This document shows, piece after piece, positions 47,485 through 59,500 of a DNA stretch of 64,000 nt. Numbering within the stretch: the first letter of the stretch is position 1; each line of letters begins with the position of its first letter. This stretch comes from Straminergon stramineum (taxonomy: Eukaryota; Streptophyta; Bryopsida; Hypnales; Calliergonaceae). Made by a program: the position numbers and the translations under genes. The notes beneath the pieces were generated by a model. That model did not search any database and was not told where the DNA came from. It was given only the letters and a program-made list of their open reading frames with translations. The DNA lies in NCBI GenBank assembly GCA_963920665.1, contig OY987268.1, positions 1,614,501 through 1,678,500 on the forward strand, read 5' to 3'.

Positions 47485-47645
47485 GGGAGTCGAAACGCCT
47501 AGATCTCATGTATGATGATGATGGAGGTGAAATCCCATGGTCCATAGAGCCTAGCAAAGGAAGTAGAGTTGCCCTCCAGAGGAGAACAACACGACAAATT
47601 GATGCCACTCTCAGGCATCGTGAAACCATCAAGAGGAAGGGGTAA
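47485..47645 (+). pseudogene. Out-of-frame ancestral C-terminus of gene B
   Basis: In the frame beginning near 47457, ERKKERNVRESKRLDLMYDD aligns with copy A's tail (RNRKRNASESNRIDF) and runs on through GGEIPWSIEPSKGSRVAL to a stop at 47645. Copy A itself stops at FCYVD, so the longer tail may be ancestral or unique to B. Confidence 0.55.
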
Positions 47646-48996
47646 TTTAAGTGTATTTTTCAATATAAAAATGCATACTACAAGCCCAAGTATTTGTAGT
47701 AATTTTTATTGAAAATGTTGTGTTTGGAACTTACATTAATATATGCTACACTCAATGACTTTAATATGTCTTTTCAAGAAATTATTGCACGACTTTTAAA
47801 GTCGTGTGTAGGAAATTAAAATACTTACTATAATATCTTTTTCACATCTTCTAGGGTATTGACGTTTGTAAAATTTGGATTGCATGTGTAGTTGTACTTG
47901 TACTACTTGTGCATTGGATATTTTCATCTACTGTGTTTTAATCTTGGCATATGTTAACCCATGTGTAGTTCTCTAAGTAAAATTCAAATAAAAAAAACAA
48001 TTGTAGTTTATTCATTTTGTGTTGTTTTGTTATATCATTTCAATTGGTAACTTTCATTTTTTTCTTTTATGCACTGTAAATGACTAATACCGTGCAAAAA
48101 ACAATAGAAAGTAGAAAAACGAATATTCCATTGAACACTTCAAAATACTAAGATGCAAGTACAAACCACAAAAAAATTATTTTTCATTATATTTTACATA
48201 GTTTGTACTATATATCAGTGATGTTTACTAATTTTGGCTTGCATTGTGTCTTGTGGTCTATAGAAGCACTTGCTATGCCCAACTTCCCATTATAACTTCT
48301 AGGAGATTTTCTAAGCTTTGTGCCTTGTATACTGTAAGGCTCACTCTCTACGCATTACCACTCACAATGCTTACATTATAGCGGAAAAAAAACATTTGAT
48401 CACTCTACATTAACATTGTCTCTGTACATACTCCCTCTTCCTACAAATACTTGTCATTATAGAACACTTACATGTATCCAATATGAATGCAACCCTGAGA
48501 GAAGAGACAAACAAGATTCCACTTCTTCCCTTATATGTGCAAAAGGTTGTCCAACCTTAGTATAATCCAATCGTCTACATCTCTCAGAGTCTTGTGCTTT
48601 ACTTGATCTTTCCAACCTATGAGGAAAGGACACTTTTGAACCTCCATTGGCAAATTACAAATTGGTTTTGGTGTTGCACCACCCCTTAGGAATAACTTTG
48701 CGAGCACATTTTGAACTTGCAAACTCCATCGAAATGCCCTTTTTGATCTTTGTTGTCCTTGATCTCTTCCCTTCTCTGTCCTATAAATGCAATGATTGAT
48801 ATGACATCACCACATTCCATTTGCATTTGTCAAATTCACACCATTATCATGCACTAGAAAGATCCCATGTTTTTTTCTGACAAATCCATGAACATGACCA
48901 GATGTTTATTCAAACGTGAAGCATGTCTACTGTGGGTGTCTAAAAAAATCCATCAAAATTGACATGGCAAAAACATGCGGGAATTTGGAAAAACTT
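47646..48996. other. Intergenic, nothing recognised
   Basis: AT-rich DNA after gene B. No supported feature. Confidence 0.5.
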
Positions 48997-49507
48997 CACT
49001 ACAACAAAATGGTTCTTTAATGACTACAGAATATGACTGCAGTGAATCATAAAATCAAAAAATATGACTCACACAGAAATCACTATAGATGACGCACTAC
49101 GCGACTAGGTCTAGTCATTATTGACTAGTCACTTCGGACATCAGTCATCGTATTTGGGGGGCATAATCATCCATTTTTGCCAATGTGGTGTAAACGTTGA
49201 TTAACTTTAGAGGCTTGACTCTCTTCACCTACCCGGGCAAAGAAAAAAAATCCTACGTGGCATGTGACTGCATACAATCATATTTTTAGCTGACGTGGAA
49301 AATGACTATGGTGAGTCATATTTTGGCTGATGTGGCATATGACTTTTTGAAGTCATATTTTGGGTTGATGTGGAATATGACTAATGTAAGTCATATTTTT
49401 GGCTTATGTAATAGTTCACATGGAATGTTACTAGAAATCTTATGATTGAATATAGTCATATTTTTAAAGGTATAAAGTTACATTATTGGTATGATTGTGA
49501 GCATTCT
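48997..49507. mobile_element. Orphan CACTA-type end with palindromic tandem repeats
   Basis: CACTACAACAAAATGG at 48997 is a CACTA-type terminus. I could not find the matching inverted end within the next 3 kb. It is followed by many TGACT/AGTCA palindromes, including the four-unit array at 49256-49408. Confidence 0.45.
49256..49408. repeat. ~38-bp tandem repeat with TGACT...AGTCA palindromes
   Basis: Four units start at about 49256, 49294, 49331 and 49369. Each follows the pattern (C/T)GTGG(A/C)A-ATGACT, then a short spacer, then AGTCATATTTT-GG(C/T)T. Each unit can form a small hairpin, and one unit boundary also carries TGACGTGG. Confidence 0.7.
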
Positions 49508-49816
49508 CACTAGAAGAAAATTGAGTTGAATTTATCAAAAACTACGTTTTACTCAACAAAAAAGTGTGGACTAGATTTTGTTGAGATCTTCCTTTGTAAC
49601 TCAAAATTTTGCATTCTAACAGAAAATTTTGTGTTTCACTTGTCAAATTATGTATTGGAATGTTGCAACGCAAAATTTTGTGTTATGAAGGGAGAACTCA
49701 ACAAAATCTAGTCCACACTTTTTTATTGAGTACAACATAGTTTCTGTTAAGTAAAATGTAGTTTTTAACAAGTTAAACATAGTTTTTGATAAGTTCAACA
49801 TAGTTTTCTTTTAGTG
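49508..49816. mobile_element. CACTA-type MITE with long inverted ends (309 bp)
   Basis: It starts CACTAGAAGAAAATTGAG and ends with the inverse of CACTAAAAGAAAACTATG. Both arms share TTATCAAAAACTA and AAGTGTGGACTAGATTTTGT blocks. The flanking trinucleotides TCT and TAT are not an exact duplication. Confidence 0.65.
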
Positions 49817-50434
49817 TATATAACCACAACAAGTCATATTTTGGCTAAGATATATTATAAAATATGACTCAAGCAAGTGATATTTGTAATTCGGTGACTT
49901 GAGGTTTATAGTAGCTTTTGTCATAAACTACAATCACATTTTTCATACATTCTAAATTGACGTGAGGTGTTGCAATCATGCATCAACATGGTTTAATAAT
50001 TGTATAAATGACTGCATATAATAAAAAATGAGTATATATGATTTTTAAGATGCACAAAAGATAATCATATTGAAGAGAGAAAATGTAAGAAAAAATGAGA
50101 CTTTTTTCAATGACATTTATTAGTCATTAACACAAAACATATCACAATGACAGTCTATAAATGTATATTCCTACACTCTCTAGAACCTGTAATTCCTTAC
50201 AAAAATGTGAAGAAGTTGTCTCTTTAGTGTTATAAGTAACCTCCAATAACTTCATTCCAGCTTTAAGTGTCTACACATACAATGAAGGAGGTTAATTTTT
50301 AGTAAATGAACAATATAGCTCAACCTTCAAAGATTTAAAGCAATATAAAATGTGAAGCACAAGTTTAAGGTAAGAAGAATCCATAACCACTATATTTCTA
50401 AAAAACACAAAAAAATAGGAGGAAAGAACAACAA
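49817..50434. other. Intergenic, nothing recognised
   Basis: No supported feature. Confidence 0.45.
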
Positions 50435-51150
50435 TAGTAATAAAGGGAACAAGAACTAGAAGGCAGCAAGTGCTAAGAGGTAATAACAAGCAAGAAGTAA
50501 GATGTAACAAAAAGAAAGAAGAAGAAAGAATTAAGATGCAACAAAAAACAACAAAAAACACAAGTAAGAACTAAAATTCAATAAGAAGCAACAAGAAATA
50601 CAATGTAAGATGCAATAAATAACAAGAAAAATCAAAAACTAAGGAGCAACAAGAAGCAACAAGAAATACAAGTTAAGATGCAATAGAAGACAACAAATAA
50701 CAAGAAAAAACAAGAATTGAGAGGCAATAAGAAACTCAAGTTAAAATGCATCAAGAAAAAAATTAAAAGCAAGAACGAAGAAGCAATAAGAGACAAGAAT
50801 TAGGAAGCAAGAATTAAGACATAACAAGAGGAAACTAAAAGCAAGGAACAAAAACTAAGAAGCAAGAATTAAAACATAATAAGAGTAAACTAGAAGCAAG
50901 GAGCAAAAACTAAGAAGCAAGAATTAAGAAGTAACAAGAAGAATTAGAAGTTAGAATTAAAAAGTAACAAGAAGAAACTAGAAGCAAGAATCAAGAACTA
51001 AGAAATAATAAAAATAAGAACTAATAAGCAAGAAGAAGCCAAAGTTACAAAACAACAAGAAACAAAACCTAAGAGGTAATAAAAAACAAAGAAGAAGAAG
51101 AAGAAGAAGAAGAAGAAGAAGAAGAAGAAGAAGAAGAAGAAGAAGAAGAG
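50435..51150. repeat. Purine-rich low-complexity tract ending in (GAA)n
   Basis: About 700 bp consist almost wholly of A/G-rich words such as AACAAGAAGCAAGAACTAAG, repeated with variation, and end in an uninterrupted GAA array at about 51087-51149. The strand asymmetry is strong; T is rare on the plus strand. The frames it opens are low-complexity artefacts. Confidence 0.75.
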
Positions 51151-54100
51151 ACTAAGATTGAAACACCCCTTAGACAGGGCTTCACTTTTGTCAAAATCCA
51201 ACTTTATACTTCATTGTGAATTATATCACATCACATTACATCACAGTAAGATAGTATCAAAACTAAATGTCACCAAACAATATATTGGGTAACAATCAAT
51301 CCTGAGATTATCAAAAGTGCTATAGCCCATCCATGTCTATTCACAAGTTTCAAACATAGTAAAATGAACCCAAATAGAATGAGTCCATGTGCTTGGCAAT
51401 AAAATCTTGCACCGATTCCATGTTGGAGAAATCGGATTTGAAGGCTGAGCCTCACCTGTGCCCGTCCCAAAACACATAACAAACCAATGTAATGTCAGTG
51501 AGGATGCACGAGGTGTCTTCAACTACAGCCAATTGCTATCTATGTCGCAAATCCAACATTACCAAAAACCAGAATCAGTAAAGAGATTATATGGTAGAAA
51601 GCATCTATGTCAAAGCAAGCCCCTCAATCAAATCACAAAAACTACAAATGCAAAGACACCTTTGCCATTCTCGTGTCACAGTAGCAACCCAATAGTTAGC
51701 ACACACAAACTTCACACCAAAGCGACCTGCCATAGCCAAACTCCAAAGATGATAGACACGAAGAGAGGGAAGCTTTTTCATGTACGTAAAATTGGAGGGA
51801 ACAAATTCAAATCAGGTCATAATTAGGTAGTTGGGAGTAACTACCTACCATAGTGGTGGAAGATTGATAATTAAGGCCCCACCCATAGTGGATAGGGTGG
51901 GTGGTATTTTGTACCCTTAGGCCAGATTTAATCCCATTTGACCATCCCATAAGAGGGTTCAGTGCAACACTGGGTCATAGAAATATCAAATCATATAATA
52001 GGCTTAGAAAAAACCTAGGAATTTTTCTCACTCCAAATAAACTAATGAAGACATTTTATTTTGGTAATTTAAAGTCCCTCCATAGTATAATGGACAACAA
52101 CCAAAAATTAAAAAATTAAAAAAATTATGTGCTTTTGTATGTGACAAATTGGGGCATTTGATACGACCTACAAATGATGAGGAAAACATAGTATTAACCA
52201 TGTTACTAAGGCAAAAAGGTGCAAGCATGAGTTCTTTTGGCAAATATTAGTATCCAAAATATGGAATGACCCTAAATTCTGGAAAAATCATACATAACAA
52301 ATGTCGAAGAAGAAGAAACGATAGCTAGGGTTTCAAAACCCTAAATTAGTAGCAGCTATATAGAAGTGGCAGCTAGGGTTTTAAAACCCTAGTCATGTGA
52401 CTTGCCTTAATTATGCACATGACTTGCTCTAATCATGTGACTTGACGTAGTCATGCGATTCACTAAATATGACTATACTAAACAACTAAGCTATTTTAAC
52501 AACAAAATTTGTTATAACGTAGATGTATGTTGCAATATAATTCTACAAAATGTCTAAAAGGAAGTTGTAAGGCCTTAAGCACATATAGTTATGGCAAAAA
52601 AAAGACAACTCAACAAATGTTTTGTATCAATCAAAGTATCTATGACTATGCACTAAGTATATAAGAGCAAAAATATTTGATAGAGGTACTATTTAAAAGT
52701 ATCTTTGAAGTACAAAAAGGGATTATGTTTTTATAGTCTATATCCTTGAAAGAACATTCAAACAACCATCTTTTAATTGCAATACAAGCATGTGTATTAT
52801 GGTGAGCCTCCATCTTCATATGAATAATTTTGTGACTTTTAAACGGCCCTATAGAGTCCTTCTATAAATATGGCTTATATGACATTGTAGAAAACCTTCT
52901 TAAGAAAGAGACAAACTTCAATACATGATATATGTGAGTGTTTTATCTATATCTTTGATATTTGAAGGTTTAAAATTTTGGCCATGATTGGCCAAAACCA
53001 ATTAAAACCTCTAACTTTTATAATTTGTGTTTGTTTTAGTTTAGATGTGAACCACTTACAATTTATCATTAGAAAAAAAATTTCATTGCTTAAAATGCCC
53101 ATTGAACAATACTTAAATATCCAACTTAGGAAATTTAAAGCCCAATAACAAAAAAAATAGAAATGGACAAAGTTTTGTCTCTAATTCATCCTTCAAGATT
53201 TCATCCAACATTTTCATTTAGCCTATAATTCTAAATTCATTTATACTTTTTAAATTGGTTTCTAAATGTCACTAAATTTCAAGTTTTCTTTTTGACTTGA
53301 ATTGGATGAACTTTGTTATTTTTTTTTTTTAATCTAAAACTAACACTACAAATTATCCAATTTCATCGTTCTCTATCTTCCAAAATTTTTATCTATTTTT
53401 TAAAGTGTGATATGTTACTAGAATTCCCTACAAATTAACTAAGTGATCTTGAATTCAAAGTTAGATTTAATAAATTCTTAGAGGTTTGATCTAAACCTCT
53501 AATTTATAGCGCACCTATAGTTTCTACAAGAAGAAAAAAACTACGTGCCAAATTTAAGGACATGCCTTGAAATTTGTTTCTACCACATCCCCATTCCCCA
53601 ACAATCCAACACATATATTGTAATTGTATCATGAGGTCTGTTTTAATCCATTTTTGTTGCATTTTTTGTGTTTTTATATACAACTTAAATAACAACTTTT
53701 ACAATAAGGGGTATAAATTAGATATATGATCTAATTCTTTTCTTTTAGCCTATTTCTTTCTACTTTCCCCTCTTGACTTTCTCCAAATTATTTTCAATAT
53801 TTTTTGTTTTTTTCTTTCATTTTTTGAAATAATTTAGAATTGTAATCTTTAACTTCTATTACTACTAATTGATTTCTAATTATTCTAAGAATCAAACAAT
53901 TGTAATGACATCAATCTCATAAGTGCTAACTAAATATCTACTTAAGACTTTGAAACTTCATTTGATCAACTATGTGTATTATAATCAACAATTTGTGTTC
54001 AACACACTCTCAAATCCCTATAAAGGGGTCTTATTAGTCTCCTAACCATGTCCAAAGCTTCAAGTAGCAACTTGGAACCTATGCTTCTTCTTCAAACACT

Positions 54101-54827
54101 TACAAACTTTCAACACAAATTGCATTTCTTACTTACTTTTGCTCAATGGCCACTCATGTATGAATTTTTCTCACACTCCTCTTTTTCCCCCTTGAATTAG
54201 ATCTTTCCCAAGCTTCAAATATTTTTTCTAGACTCCACAACCTTCAATCTACATCACCAATTAAATGCATTAGATTTTACTTGGTATTAGCCATCACAAT
54301 CAATTAGCATAATTAGTCAAACCCATGGCAAGTTCCAATATTGGGTTAAAGAAGGCCCGGTTTTTGTCTTGGGTTCTCAGGCTTAGCCCCACCTTGGTGC
54401 TTCGGTTTGTCTATAGGCTTTTATTCCTCTTTAATTTTTCCTTAAATCCTCAAAAATAAATTCATTAATTCCTCTAATTAATTGTTTTATTCTTCTCTAC
54501 TTTTTTTCTAATTCCTATAAATTTTTTAAATATATTAATTAAAATATAAACATGTGCCACCCTAAATTATTTGGACATTAATTCTTTAATAGCCACATTA
54601 TACAAAAGAAAATAATTTATTTTAATAGGTATTAAATAAAGTCATGCCTTAATTTCAAGGAAATATAATTACAAAAGAAATGTATCTACAAAATATGACT
54701 AACTCAAAAGTATAATTGCAAAACAGAATTAAAGTGAAAATGTGACTAGCAAATATGACTTAGCGCTTTGTGAGCCTTCAAGTTGGCACTTGGAACTCAA
54801 GGTTTTCTTTTTTGGAGGGATTGTTAG
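51151..54827. other. Intergenic, nothing recognised
   Basis: 3.7 kb without a supported gene. Small items: palindromic AGGGTTT...AAACCCT pairs at about 52326-52392, and repeated CATGTGACTTG words at 52395-52455 that resemble the TGACT repeats near 49.3 kb. Confidence 0.45.
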
Positions 54828-56516
54828 TATTTCAGTGTAATTATATGCAAAAATGCAATAAAAGAGTGTTTGAATGATATTTGGTAGAAGTCCCTACCAA
54901 TGTGTGATAAGTCATCCTAGAAATATGGAGTACCTACAATAGTCCAATTTCATACTTCTAGAGCCTAGTTGAGAGACTAAGAGGTCAATTAAGTGTTTCC
55001 GAGAGAATTAAAGGTCTGAGTGTTAGCCAGTACCAGTAGTTGTCCATGTTAAACTAAGTCTTATAATTGCATGTGACAAGCTGGATAAGTCCATTTTAGG
55101 TTTAGAAAGCCTAGTATAGGTTACCATCCAATTCATAAAGAATTTGAATTAGTAAATTCTTATTTGCAGGTAATTTATAGAAGAATGATCCAATCTACAA
55201 ATAAAGTGATGGGAGAGCGACCGGAGTGTGAAGAAAGATACTTTTACTTTAAAAGCATGCTAGGAGCCAACATTGGAGTCGGTTGTTCCAAGATTCCCTG
55301 ATACAAGAATAATTTCCTCCTTGGTTGGAAATTAAAAGGGAATTTCCAATTTTAGCTTCCCTATGAATAGGCAAAGTGAAATGTAATGTTGCACTTTGAT
55401 TTTGGGAGTTTCCTAGAAGCTACTTAAAAAGTTTCGGATTTTTCCGAAACAATTACAATGACTCCATGGGAAGTCAACTACCTTTAAACATGGTCGTATA
55501 TTCCTAGGAATTAACCATGTTGCGGTAAAATCCTACTAAAAATTAGGATAGTGTTTTGTGTGCTAATAAAGCGTCCCACAGAGTTTGAAGACATTCTAAT
55601 ATTCCTAAGTACTAGAATCGGCAATGACATTGGATTTTTGAAGAATTTACAACTTGACTACGAGTTGACCAACGTACCAGGAGCTGGCAATGTCCAAATG
55701 ACATGAATGAGGGGTCTTTTCTTACTCCCACAAACCTTCTAAGTAATCCTAGCCAAACAGTTTCCTCAAAAGAAACAAATTCCAAAAGTTAGAGTTTTCA
55801 CTTTTCTTTGGAGTTACTGTAAGTTGATTTTACACTTACAAATGGTTGGGAAGAAGGGGTGGAGGGGTCCTTTAAGCTAATTTGGATCTTTTAAACACAA
55901 TGGCGCAATTGTTTTTCAATTTGGAGTTGTTCCCTAGAAGATAGGAAAGGTCTAGCAGTAGGTTTGATTTTTTTAGAGTAATAACACCGAATTAGACATT
56001 CTTGCACTTGGCTAAGTGCAATGACCGTATGTACTACTATTCACTAAAACAATGTTTTCAAAAAAATTACCCCCTCCCTTTTTTCTAAAACAAGTCTCCC
56101 TTGTTCTTTTGTGTTCTACTTCAATTATGTATGAAATTTTTAGATAGAGATGCATTTTTCAATACTTTTGAGTACAACAAGTAGGAATTTGTGTTTCATT
56201 CATTTTCATTATTTTTGTTGTTCCTTTATTCTAGTCACCAACCACTACATAATGTAATTTTATCGATATTACACTCTTTTAATGCCAACATCACTTGAAA
56301 AGCGAAAAATCACTATAGCCATTACAAAATTTATTTAGAAAATCGAAATGAATTTGAAGGATAATCCACTACCTTCTCATTTCTGATATACAATCCACAC
56401 AACACAAAAAAAAAACTACTCTAATGTCTCCAAACACTTTGCCTACAAAATAAGAACTTTTGTACTTCTACACACCGTACACTATCATCACATGTACTAC
56501 TATTAATATTTAAGGA
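54828..56516. other. Intergenic, possible solo-LTR start
   Basis: A purine-rich GGAGGGA followed by TGTTAGTATTTC at about 54820-54832 looks like a polypurine tract and LTR start. I found no second LTR or coding region, so this is only a suggestion. No gene is seen. Confidence 0.25.
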
Positions 56517-59500
56517 CTACAGTGTTGCATCTGGTGTTCCCAACACTTGTGCAGATGATTGTGTCAAGTCTTCTGCTTCCCCTTCACCAACTACCTCTGT
56601 TTCTTCAACTACACTTGGTCCACCTCTGGGACTGACTAGGGGTAGAGAGGCATACTCCAATGCCCTGTCCACTATCACACTCACAAGGGGTGTTGACACC
56701 CCCTCTGAAAAAGATGGTGATTCAGTAGATTCTTCCAAAATAGAAAAAACCCGATGAAAAACGTAATGTCCTTCATTTCCTGTTCGAACAAATTTTATAT
56801 TCTCCCTATTGTAAAAAGATCCACCCTCACTCGGAGTCAAGCTCATAGACTCTAGAGATGTGAATGCTGACAATGTCGACATGGGTTCTGTTATGGCCAC
56901 TGTACCTTTAAGTTCTCTCACATGAACTTGAACATCTGTTGTGGCTGCCGGTATATCTTCAAGCTCTCCCACATGAACTTGAACATCTGCTACTACTGCA
57001 GGTATATCTTCAAGCTCTCCTACATGAACTTCAACATCTGTTGTTGCTGCTGGTATATCTTCAAGTTCTCCCACATGAACTTGAACATTTGCTACTATTG
57101 CAGATATATCTTCAAGCTCTCCCACATGAACTTCAACATCTGCTGCTGCTGTATTATCTACATCGTTCTTCTGTAATGTTGGAGAATAATTCGGGTCTTC
57201 TTCCATTTCCTGCAAGTCTTCTTGGTCTATGTGGGAGTCACTTTTCCCATCAGTTTCAACAGATCCCAAACTTAAGCCACCACTACGTAAATCATCAGAG
57301 TTTGTCTACTGAGAGTCACTCTTACCTCCACTTGATGATCAAGCTCCAAAATCAATTGCAGTCTCTTTCCCCTTCCGCTTCTCCCTTTCTATCCGTTCAA
57401 CTATGTCTTCTGCATCCAAGGAATCGCTTGATGATCGCATTACCTTCTCAAGCCTACCACGTGGTATGCTTGTTCCCGCTTCAGAAGGATCATAATTAGG
57501 CGATCTTCCTCCTATACTCAACAATTGCGAGGATCTCCGTTCAGCTGATGTGTTGACGCTATTCACCATCACCATTTTATCCCCATACATCAACTGTAAT
57601 GTATTGTATACAAATTGTGTGCGCATTGTTCCGCCTTCCATGATGATAACTTCATTACCCACAAATCCATTCTCTAAAATCCCGGGAATTGCCATTGTAA
57701 TGCCTAATGTCACCAACCCCCAATTCCTAGGAAGATACATTTGCACCATCCTCTTCAACTCCATTGGTGTTCTCTCTACCTTGTCCTCGGCTCATGGCAT
57801 CACTTCTGTGCTCCAAGTGTCTTGAAACACTACATCCAACTCCTCTGTGCTTTGAGGAAGGTTCTCCATAGGCCCACATTCTGTCAGATATTGTATGATG
57901 ATGGCGATGTCTCCCACTGTCTGCACTACACGTTGGAGTTGTTCACCATGGCGTAGATCATGGACATATGATGAGATAGTTTCTCTTTTAAATATCCACG
58001 AATCCTGCAAGTAGTGACAACTCTCGGGCATGGCCATCCTTGATTGCATTGCTTCGTCAAAGTATACACTTGGTGGGAATAGGAAAATAGCAGTCCACCT
58101 GAAAATTGAAGACATCAAATTCTGAATTTGATGCATCACTTTACTGTAGTCTTCGCTTGACCACTCCTCATCTACCCCTTCTAAACCTCCACGTCTACAA
58201 TTGAAAATCCATAAACAAGGTTTTCCTAGTTCTATGTAATCATCCTCGAAGAATCCTTCTCTACACCACACATACACTGATTTTTCTCTCTCTTGTTGCT
58301 GTCCTATCAAGAGAGAGACTTGCCAATCCCATCGAGCATTACTCACATCCTCAATATCCTGATCATAGTCAATATAATCTCTATGACCTGCTTTGATATT
58401 CGTAAAGTATTGCCTTACAAATGTTGGGATTAAATGATCAATAATGCTCAGTGAATGAACCGTCTTCATAGTTGGAGAACACCACAAAGTCTTGGAATCG
58501 GTATCCAATGTCTTCCCCATCGAAGTGAATTGTCTTCCTCCCTCAGATCCATACTTGTTGACATCTATTGCCAAAAATTCATCCATAGAGAATGGATTTT
58601 CATCCTGTGCTTGCACCATCAAATAACGAATTTGATTCCTCATTGCATCTTTTCGTTGTATACGATCCACCACATACGCTACAGTACTTTTCGGGGGATT
58701 TGGAGATGTTGTGTTATTGAAATAATATTCCTGTAAAGGTTGACTCCCATCAACCACATCCTTTGCTGCCATTCGTTTTACCACACGTACATAGGTCTCC
58801 TTGGAGACTCTACTCAAAGGTCTCAACCACGTCTACTCCATCCTCTTCCTCTTGGGATTCCCATCCACTGTGACATCCAAATTCCGCTCTCTTGCCATTT
58901 TCTTCCACTTGTCCTTTGCCTTCTTGCTGAAGAACAATTTACCTTCTTCATAATCTCTACACACATGCAATATTGCCTTGTACGACTCTTCGTCTTCATT
59001 CCATGCATGCCTTGTGTAGTCGATCATTTTTTTGGACAACTCCCCCAACGACATACGTTGCGGTAAATCTTGACTCAAGTGCAATGCACTAGCTGCCATT
59101 GTTAACACTTTCGCTCGGTATGCATCATCGACTCGTGCAGCTGCACTAGGACTTCCACATGTCTTCCAAATGTCACGCAGCTTGATTAAATTTTCATAGT
59201 ACGTGCTGTAAAATATTTGATCGAACTCCCTTGCGTTTATTCTAACGGACACTTCTATGTAGAACTGTGGATTGTTGTACACCACAAACTTAGCGCTCCG
59301 CCTTGCAAATCATAGTAGGTACTCCTCCTCAAAGATATTACCCTCTTGGTAATTGCGTTGGGCTTGTTTACAAGCACCTACTATATGCTGCCCATCCATT
59401 GGCTCCCAAACAATATTATTTTCCATCCATTGGATCCGCACTGTAGTCCTCAGAGTAGATGGATCTACTTGACAATGTGTCAAAAATGCAACGTCGAATT

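Larger units (their letters stand above)
39940..47490 (+). repeat. Segmental duplication, copy B
   Basis: Colinear with 15480-22340. It has several insertions of its own: TTAA-type MITEs at 40027-40628 and 40789-41021, a ~375-bp block at about 43956-44330, and a PIF-like MITE at 44468-44757. It lacks the 17483-18228 and 16167-16419 elements of copy A. Confidence 0.85.

Noticed and set aside
50998..51201. Minus-strand ORF with a poly-Phe run
   Set aside because: It is a product of the GAA array read in reverse, not a protein signal.
56922..57499. Plus-strand ORFs opposite the 51-bp repeats
   Set aside because: They are antisense shadows of the repeat-bearing minus-strand exon.
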